A stretch of 64,000 nucleotides of DNA from Elephas maximus indicus (taxonomy: Eukaryota; Chordata; Mammalia; Proboscidea; Elephantidae). Shown piece after piece: positions 57,342-64,000 of this stretch. The notes under the pieces are model-generated. The model was not told the origin of the DNA, made no database searches, and saw only the letters and a program-made list of their open reading frames with translations. Position numbers and translations under genes: made by a program. Positions within the stretch are counted from its first letter, which is position 1. The number at the start of each line of letters is the position of its first letter. The stretch is from NCBI RefSeq assembly GCF_024166365.1, contig NC_064831.1:47679768-47743767 (forward strand), read 5' to 3'.

Positions 57342-57497
57342 CCTTCTCACCTAGGCAATGGAGAAGCTCCCAGGAAACTTCCCCAGGGTGTGGTGTACGG
57401 TGTGGTGCGAAGATCAGATCAAAATCAGCAGAAGGAAATGGTGGTGTACGGCTGGTCCACCAATCAGCTGAAGGAAGAGATGAACTACATCAAAGAC
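57342..57497 (+). CDS. MYZAP: MYZAP coding exon 3 (residues 54-105)
   Basis: This 156-nt exon is preceded by a strong polypyrimidine tract ending CCCTTTTTTAG and followed by a GTGAGC donor. Its 52 codons contain the highly conserved block RKLPQGVVYGVVRRSDQNQQ (about residues 64-83) and then KEMVVYGWSTNQLKEEMNYI. This is the region between the variable N-terminus and the coiled coil. The first six residues (PSHLGN) differ from the LLDLSN I recall in human, so the exact acceptor rests on frame and spacing. A second AG, at CACCTAG (57352-57354), could in principle be used and would remove 13 nt, which would break the frame; I therefore reject it. An AfroSINE ends only about 50 bp upstream of the acceptor. 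Both boundaries are phase 0. Confidence 0.93.
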
Positions 57498-60049
57498 GTG
57501 AGCCATTTAAGGACCACTTTCTAGTTTCTCCTCTTTTTGTAGCATGTAAGAGGGTGGGTTTGACAGCACTGATGTGAATATAACAAGGCATTTGGAAAGA
57601 TTCCTTGGCGTTACCATTTTGGGTGGAAGTGTCTCTACATACCTTCATGGCAATGTTAAAAGTCATTGTCATTCTGCAGTGAGATATAGGTTGAACTTCT
57701 GTGGGATGGACAATACTAAGTACCTATACTCGGAGACCAATGACTTCCTTCCTCTGTGTATGGAGCAGAAGTTCTTAAGTGGTTTCACTTATTACATTGG
57801 ACACCCCAAAGTAAACTGCACACATTTGAATGATTTTGGCAGCCAGTAACGGAAAAGCTAACTCAAACTGACTTAATCAGAAGAGACCTTTATCTCAAGT
57901 GGGCACATCAGCCTAGGGGTAGGTGGGCTCCAGGCAGGCACTTCCCAGGTTCATTCCCACTTGTCTTGAGTTTCCCTTGGCCCTTTCCTCATTCAGCCTC
58001 AGGCGAGTGACATCATCTGAAAATGTGACAGTGTCTGGAGGAAGCTAAGAGGCCATCCCTCTCTGTGTTACTTTCTAGAGGTCCCCAATAGACTTCTCCT
58101 CACATCTCATTGGCCAGGACTGGATCACTCACCCAGTCCCACGCGTGTCACTGGCAAGGAATGGGACAACCGTGGTTGGTTCAGACCAATCAGTCGAGTT
58201 AAGCAGATGCTGACAAGTGAACTACAGTGGACATTGTACAACACAAGCAGTCAATGCTTTTTTTTATTTAATATTTAATTTCTTATCATTTTAACTATAT
58301 ACTCTTTTGAGAAAATCTGGAAAATATAAAAACATTTAAGAAGAAAACAAAATCAGCCACAAATTCATCCAAAACAGTTGTTAGCATTTTATAGCATTTT
58401 CTTCTAACTTTTTCTATCCCTGTCCATCCATCCATCCATCCACCCCATATCTATCTACATTTCTTTTTGTTCCACCTATGGTCTTCCTAGATTGACTGAT
58501 GCACCTGTTGCCCAAACCAAGGCCCCTGATTAGATGAAAGAACTTCTCTGACGTTGATGAGCCCCAAGCACTGACCTGTGGGCTACAAAGTGTTTGTCTC
58601 ATGGGAAGCAGAGGCAGGGTGGGGCAGCAGAAGGCACCCAGGCCTGTGAGCCCATGGACCTTGGTTCAAAGTCCAGCCCTATGTTTGGCCTGGCACATCA
58701 CTTACCCTTTCTGGGCTTCTGTTTTTCCATGTAAATATTTCTCAGGTAAAGTCAAAACTTCCAGCTCTGTGAGCCCCATTTTGTTTGGTGAGTTTGCTGA
58801 TAAAACATAAAGCTATGTTATCTTAACATTTGTATGAGTTTTTTTTTTAATATCTTATCAAATTTCAGAAATAAGAAATGCCTAACAGAGGAAATGAAGA
58901 GAAGCCAGAAAAGCTGTACACACATACTAATGTACGGATCATATGTGCCAACCACCAGCCTCAAATCCCCAGTCATCCTACCCCCACAAAGTAAATTTTA
59001 GCCATTCAGAGTATTTCATTCTGGATTTCCCTGTATAAGAGCAGCTTAAACATTCTAAGTCTCCTGTGTTTTTCTCAAGGAGATGCTTAGCTCTTCCTCA
59101 TTTAAATGCCCCAAATACCATGGCATTGCTTCAATGGCAAACATTCTAAGCAGAGTGAAGCATCATAAGTTGCCCAAGACAAAGACAGCAGGCTCAGGCC
59201 AATTATGAGCCACATGTGGAGAAGTTGCAGGGGTGGTTCTAACCTAGAATTACCAGCCTCCACTATGATCTCCAACTTAAAGTGAATTTCCAGGTCCCAC
59301 CTTCTCTAGCTGGGCTGCATGTCCATCCCCAGCTTGGTCATTCCAGGTGTGTTTATGGGTTTGTTTGCTTTCTTTGTGTGACTTCCCACACTGTTTGTGG
59401 ACGTGACAGCCAGCTCAAGATTCCACCCACTTAGACGCTGGTGAGCAGCACTAGAGCCAACTCAGGGCCCAAATGGAAGCCATTCTGCCTGCCCAGGATG
59501 AAAAGCTGCGCTCCTGCTGTATTTTTCCAAAATGTTTGTACCTAATGGCAAGAAAGTTGACCCTATTATTAGAATTCATCTGAGAAGGGCTTGGGCTCTT
59601 AATGATTCCCCCAGATCCCACTCCCCGATCTCCATCAATGCTGTCCCTCCCAGCCACCCCAAGAAACATGCAGTCTCATTTAATACAGTGTGCTCGCTGT
59701 ACGAATGAAGCTTCAAGACAAGTCCCCCAGCACTGCCCCCTACACACCTGTCATTCAAACCAACCAGCTGCCTGTAAGCCCTTCCTATATAGGAATTCCA
59801 GAGCGTTTGTGCCTGGAGAGGGCTGCCTTGATACTTCCTGACCCATTTGAAGATGCCTGAGCTCTTTTAGGGGCATGGAAAGAAGGGAGGAGGCAGGGAG
59901 TGTAAGATTTTTTTGTTTTGTTTTTTCATTGTTAAGGCCTTGTTACTCCTCTGGCAGTAGAACTATGGAGACACTTGAACAACATGTAAACAAGTGTTTG
60001 GGGGAATCCCTGTAACTTTTGTTATATTTGGTGCCTTGTATATTATATC
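57498..60049. other. MYZAP intron 3, mostly unclassified
   Basis: A MIR trace at 58640-58810 (TTTCTGGGCTTCTGTTTTTCC) and a (CATC)n run at 58423-58443. The 91-codon frame at 57574-57849 has no splice or homology support. 57860-58200 resembles an interspersed repeat that I cannot name. Confidence 0.4.
58423..58443. repeat. (CATC)n simple repeat
   Basis: Five CATC/TCCA units. Confidence 0.9.
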
Positions 60050-60210
60050 GGAGCCCTGGTGGCACAGTGGTTAAGAGCTCAGCTGCTAACCAAAGGATCG
60101 GAAATTCAAATCCACCAGCCGCTCCTTGGAAACTCTGTGAGGTAGTTCTACTGTATCCTATAGGGTCGCTATAAGTCAAACCGAATTGACTGTACCTAAC
60201 AACAACAACA
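60050..60210 (+). mobile_element. AfroSINE with CAACAACAAC tail
   Basis: GGAGCCCTGGTGGCACAGTGG head joined to a CTGTACCTAACAACAACAAC tail: a short-type body with the RTE-like 3' end. Flanked by TATTATATCGG/TATTATCGG. Confidence 0.92.
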
Positions 60211-60682
60211 GTATTATCGGAAATTATTAAGGAATTGACTTTCAAATTTATGGCTTTATACTTTTCTGCCTTATGTTCTAGATGTTTGATTGCTCTTTGG
60301 CAATTAGTACAGAGACAGGGAAAATTACAGAGGCTGCTTTTTGTTTTATGGTATTTTGGTCCTCCTGACCAGGTGTTTGTAGAGTTAACTTGTTAAAAAT
60401 ATCTACTTATGAAAAATCTGTGCTGGAGAAAGAGGTAAACCTTGCCTAAACTTGGTTCGAAGGTGATAGGTGAATTTCAACAAACCACTTTTTTTCTTTA
60501 CAGTTTACCTTAGTTTCTAACTCGATGTCAAGGATGATCTTCCCCCTTAATTTCCTGAATGATCTTTTTAAGAATGTATTCTTTGCGGGGCCGTCTCTCC
60601 TTAGAGTCTCTTAAAGTTTTGGCAATCTCTCAGGAAGAGGTTAAATAGCTTGATCCCTAACTAGTGTCTTTGTGGGCGGCAG
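60211..60682. other. MYZAP intron 3, right end
   Basis: No repeat recognised; it leads into the exon 4 acceptor. Confidence 0.4.
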
Positions 60683-60775
60683 GTGAGAGCCACTCTAGAA
60701 AAAGTACGGAAGCGAATGTTCGGAGACTATGACGAAATGAGACGGAAGATCCGACAGCTCACCCAGGAACTGTCA
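60683..60775 (+). CDS. MYZAP: MYZAP coding exon 4 (residues 106-136), start of coiled coil
   Basis: This 93-nt exon starts after GGGCGGCAG and ends before a GTGAGTAA donor. It encodes 31 residues, from VRATLEKVRKRM through DYDEMRRKIR to QLTQELS. The charged heptad-like pattern marks the beginning of the long MYZAP coiled coil that mediates self-association and partner binding. The residue after RKRM is Phe here where I recall Tyr in human (from memory). Both boundaries are phase 0. The first bases of the exon, GTGAGA after CAG, themselves look like a 5' splice site. A 51-bp diverged copy of the exon's middle lies 2.6 kb downstream at 63323-63373. The next coding exon is not found in the remaining 3.2 kb, so the gene is truncated by the window edge. 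Confidence 0.94.
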
Positions 60776-60989
60776 GTGAGTAACTATCTCAGGGACTGTG
60801 AAGTTGGAGGGATGGTGGAGCTTAGAACTTCCTCTGAGTGGCTAGTGCATGAAAATATTTGATATGTAATGGTCTTTATGAATGGGATTATATTTTAAAT
60901 GAACCGAGGCAACTTTATCATACAATGAAGTTTATTATTTAAAGGAAAATTTTTATAGCAGGGATAATAGTCTTCTTTGCGTCAGAAAC

Positions 60990-61480
60990 ATTTCCCTCAA
61001 AGTCAACAACAAGAAAAGGAAGCCAGCGATCACCATTATTATTTAACATTCTCCCTGAGATACTAGCCAATACAATTAAGCAATAGAAGGGAATTTGGGG
61101 GTATATAAAAACTGGACAGGTACATATAAAACTATTACTGTCTACAAAAGATTTAATTATATACGTGGAAAGCCCCAGCGAACCAACGTGCTGGTGGGAA
61201 TGTAAATTTTTATTACTCTTAGGATGGCAATTTGGCAGCATCTATCAAAATTACCAATTCTCCTGTTTTTTGACCCAGCCATTCTATTCCTAAGAATTTA
61301 TTCTACAGATGAACTCTGACACGTGTGAGATGCATGTGGACGAAGTTACTTATTGCAGCATCGCTTGTGCTAGCAAAAGATTGGAAACCGAAATGCCCAT
61401 CAAGAAGGGGCAAGTTAAATCAATCATGTTATATCTCTACAAAAAATATCCGCAGTTGGAAAAAAAAAAAAAAGAGAGAG
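60990..61480 (+). mobile_element. Old L1 ORF2/3' fragment
   Basis: AACATTCTCCCTGAGATACTAGCC, 'GCTGGTGGGAATGTAAA', 'ACCCAGCCATTCTATTCCTA' and 'GAAACCGAAATGCCCATCAA' are in L1 order, with gaps. Confidence 0.8.
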
Positions 61481-62914
61481 AGAGAAACAGTAAGCTTTTC
61501 AAAAGAGACTCCTAAAAATTTCCAAGATATAAAGTAGATGGTGAAAAAAGGAAAAAAAAAGAAAAGAAAGGCAGGAAAATGTGGCCAGCATGTTGTGATT
61601 TGTGTAAAACAGGAGTGGAAAATAAATGTATCTAAATTGCCTTGTTTGTGCACAAAAAGTTACTGGGAAGATAATAAAAAAAAATGGTTAACAGTAGTCC
61701 CTAGCTGGGAGGGTGGTAACTGAGCAAATGAAACAGGGATGAAAAGAAGTTTTTTCTTACTGTGTATCTTTTATGTGTTTAAATATTCAAACCATGTGAA
61801 TGTATTACATACTGGGAAAATTTCAAAAAGATAGCCTTCCTCTAGTTTAGCCAAAATTTTTTTGTATTTTGTTCATAATTCAGAAGCTAAAAGTCCAGGT
61901 ACATGTGCATATACCTCACATAAGAGATATTATCTCCAGGAAAGAAGAGTTACAACAGTCACGCATTTGAGCCTGGTTTATGGCTGGGCTGTGAGGTTAT
62001 TTGCTTAAGTAAGACCTGTTGCCTTGATTATAGGGTTGGGGGCCCATAAACGGACCCACTGAGTCACATTCTTATTGGCAGGTAGGAAGAGACTTGTGAA
62101 ATTCTTACATATTTATGGATATTTACTCCATCACCACTGTAATCAAAACAGAAGGATTGGATTTGCAACAGATACATAAACAAGACTCTGCCCCTTGCTT
62201 TGATTGTCATCTCCTGCATGCCCTCATTTCTTAAGGCCAGAACCACCCCAGGAGCCCAACCCTGTCTCTCTGCCTACAGCTTCTTCTTCCTCCAGGTGGT
62301 GCTGCACATGGCAGCCAAAGCACATGCAGACACGCTCTTGAGCAAGGACGTGCCATGTGATCCTGGCCCTGGCTCACCGTTCAGCTCTCTGTCCCGTGGC
62401 TCCCCAGGGAGCACATCCTGTTCCATTGTGCTAGGTTGCTTCCTGTGGCCCCCACAGTCCACGCTGGGGTCCACCCCTGCGTCCATCTCGGAGCCATGGT
62501 TCCACTGCCTGCCTGCCTGTCCACATCCAGCCCTTCTTTATGATCTAGCTCAAGGCTGCACTCTGATGAGGCACCCCCCATCTGTTCCAGGCAGCACAGA
62601 TGACTTAGTGATGAACCACACAACTTAACAATATAACACTTGTTTGTGTAATAGCTTGTGCCTGCTTGTCCTGTGAGTTAACCTAGGCCACAGCGATCCT
62701 TCTTTTGTGAAAATATCCAGAAAAGTGCTGCACACACTGGGTGCCCGGTGATTAACTTGCCAATTGGCCTTTCCTGCTGTGGACTGTTTACCAACATTTG
62801 AGTTCAGACATTGTTGATGGGTATTGAGTATATGTGGTACATTGGCCAAAGGGAGAAAACAAATCTCAGGTTTGCTTTGCTGATTTTCTTTTCTTAATAA
62901 TATATTATTAAACC
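61481..62914. other. MYZAP intron 4, nothing coding recognised
   Basis: A-rich patches at 61460-61475 and 61545-61570. The 142-codon frame at 62200-62628 lacks a recognisable product and splice context. Confidence 0.4.
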
Positions 62915-62949
62915 AAGCTGAGCTCTTAACCACTGTGCCATCAGGGCTG
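62915..62949 (-). mobile_element. AfroSINE head fragment
   Basis: GAGCTCTTAACCACTGTGCC then ATCAGGGCTGC. Confidence 0.8.
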
Positions 62950-62980
62950 CAGGAATAATAGTATTACTATATGCTAATTG

Positions 62981-63117
62981 GAAACACTGGTGGCATAGTG
63001 GTTAAGAGCAGGTTGGAAGTTCGAATCCACCAGGCACTCCTTGGAAGCCCTATGGGGCAGTTCTACTCTGTCCTATAGGGTCACTATAAGTTAGGATCAA
63101 CTTGATGGCAACGGGTT
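62981..63117 (+). mobile_element. AfroSINE, short form with internal deletion
   Basis: GAAACACTGGTGGCATAGTGG is joined directly to GCAGGTTGGAAGTTCGAATCC, losing the GCTGCTAACCAAAA segment between the A and B boxes. Confidence 0.9.
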
Positions 63118-63228
63118 ATAAGCTAATTACCTTTTCCTCCCTGAGGAAAGGGATATACGGGCTAAAAAAGCCTAAAAGAAAACTGGTGATGATGATAGCT
63201 GGCTTAGAGACCACATACATGTACTGGA

Positions 63229-63454
63229 GTAGCCTGAGTGGTGTAAGTGGTTTGTGATTGGCTGCTAACCGAAAGGTTCGAGGTCTGAACCCACCCAGTG
63301 GCTCGGTGGCAGAAAAGATTTTCTCTGGAAAAAGTAAGGAAGAGAATGTATGGAGAATATGATGAAATGAGACAGCCAAGAAAACCCTAAAGAGCAGTTC
63401 TACTGTGTAACACATGGGGTCACCATGAGACGGAATCAACTCTACAACAACAGG
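63229..63454 (+). mobile_element. AfroSINE carrying an inserted MYZAP exon fragment
   Basis: Head GTAGCCTGAGTGGTGTAAG, B-box GGTTCGAGGTCTGAACCC, body interrupted at 63321-63373, then ACAGCCAAGAAAACCCTAAAG and the tail GGAATCAACTCTACAACAAC. Confidence 0.92.
63323..63373 (+). pseudogene. 51-bp duplicated fragment of MYZAP exon 4 embedded in an AfroSINE
   Basis: This segment aligns without gaps to 60693-60743 in exon 4, with 44 of 51 bases identical. In the exon's frame it reads LEKVRKRMYGEYDEMR and is followed in the same frame by a stop 6 codons later. It interrupts a SINE (63229-63454): SINE sequence ending GGCAGAAAAGATT lies on the left and ACAGCCAAGAAAACCC on the right. The 22-25 bases of the SINE body normally found there are missing. 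It has no splice acceptor or donor of its own, so it is a fossil fragment rather than an exon. It keeps Tyr at the position where exon 4 of this genome has Phe. Confidence 0.9.
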
Positions 63455-63479
63455 TTACTATGTGCTAGAAAGTGCTTAG

Positions 63480-63610
63480 TGCTTTATACATTATCCTACA
63501 TATCTTAATTCTTTCAGATAAAATTAAGATTCAGAAAGGGAAAGTAATTTATTTAGGGCCGCAAAGCTGGTAACTGGTGGTGCTGGAATTCAAAAGCCTG
63601 TACTCTTGGT
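63480..63610 (-). repeat. MIR
   Basis: AAATTAAGATTCAGAAAGGG and GCTGGTAACTGGTGGTGCTGG are degraded reversed MIR core. Confidence 0.6.
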
Positions 63611-64000
63611 CATTACCGGCTATTGCTCTCTTGTAGTATACCCATAGAATGTACCCTATAGTATACTTGCTGAGAGCTGTCTGTTCAAATTCAGGAACTA
63701 ATTACGTAAAGGTATTCCCCTCCAGTTTTACTTCCTCATAATTTATCCTCTTATCTGTAACTTCCCTGGCATTAGTTGTACCTGTTAGGCTGGCAAATGT
63801 TGATGAAGGGCAGTAAAAAGGGTTCAAGGGCAGATCAGAGTTGAAATCATGATGAATAGCAGAGTATATTCAACCACTGATATCTGAAAAACAAAACCAT
63901 TGACTTCTTTTGTCTCAAACCCCTTAAACATGCACACCCAACAAGGACAAAAACAGTGGCTCGAGAACTGGTTGAGCTCAAAGTATATACTTTCTACTTC
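63611..64000. other. MYZAP intron 4, right edge of window
   Basis: No exon 5 candidate and no repeat recognised. Confidence 0.4.

Noticed and set aside
57349..57354. CACCTAG as the acceptor of exon 3
   Set aside because: Using it would start the exon 13 nt later and break the phase-0 join with exon 2.
190..63454. Many tRNA-like A-box/B-box segments
   Set aside because: They are the heads of AfroSINEs: each continues into the same non-tRNA body and tail and none folds as an intact tRNA, so they are not tRNA genes.
63229..63454. The exon-like stretch as a real alternative MYZAP exon
   Set aside because: It lacks acceptor and donor sites, is enclosed by SINE sequence and meets a stop six codons past the homology.

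Overview
This is mammalian, almost certainly afrotherian, nuclear DNA. The main evidence is about 45 copies of a tRNA-derived SINE (a tRNA-like head with A and B boxes, then a body ending in a Gly/Asn-type 'gagtcggaatcgactc' block and either a GGGTTTGGTTTT or a CACCTAACAACAAC tail). That SINE is the AfroSINE family. The window also holds RTE (BovB-type) LINE copies and several L1 3' ends of a lineage-specific type. A paenungulate such as elephant is the best guess; this is inference from repeat content, not a search.

One protein-coding gene is recognisable, on the + strand: the 5' part of MYZAP (myocardial zonula adherens protein, Myozap). A CpG island at about 32.27-33.19 kb holds the start codon. 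Coding exons 1-4 (32896-32967, 42705-42791, 57342-57497, 60683-60775) encode the first 136 of roughly 466 residues. All four have consensus splice sites and every boundary is phase 0. Intron 4 runs off the right end and later exons are outside the window.

The first 32 kb is intergenic. I recognise no exon in it; in human the upstream neighbour is CGNL1, but nothing here can be assigned to it. It holds SINEs, MIR/L2 relics, L1 3' ends, an LTR with three octamer motifs, and at 28927-32160 a near full-length but ORF-broken RTE LINE. The LINE's 5' end stops about 100 bp before the MYZAP CpG island, head-to-head with the gene.

The most unusual observations are two small templated duplications. 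At 63323-63373, inside a SINE in intron 4, there is a 51-bp ungapped copy (44/51 identical) of MYZAP exon 4, still in an open frame for 16 codons. At 29040-29077, inside the RTE element, there is a 38-bp copy (36/38) of intergenic sequence from 27557-27594. A palindromic MER5-like element that splits a SINE (9543-9769), and whose second copy is itself split by the RTE insertion, is also worth attention. No CRISPR, operon or bacterial feature is present, and I see no evidence for an undescribed multi-gene system.
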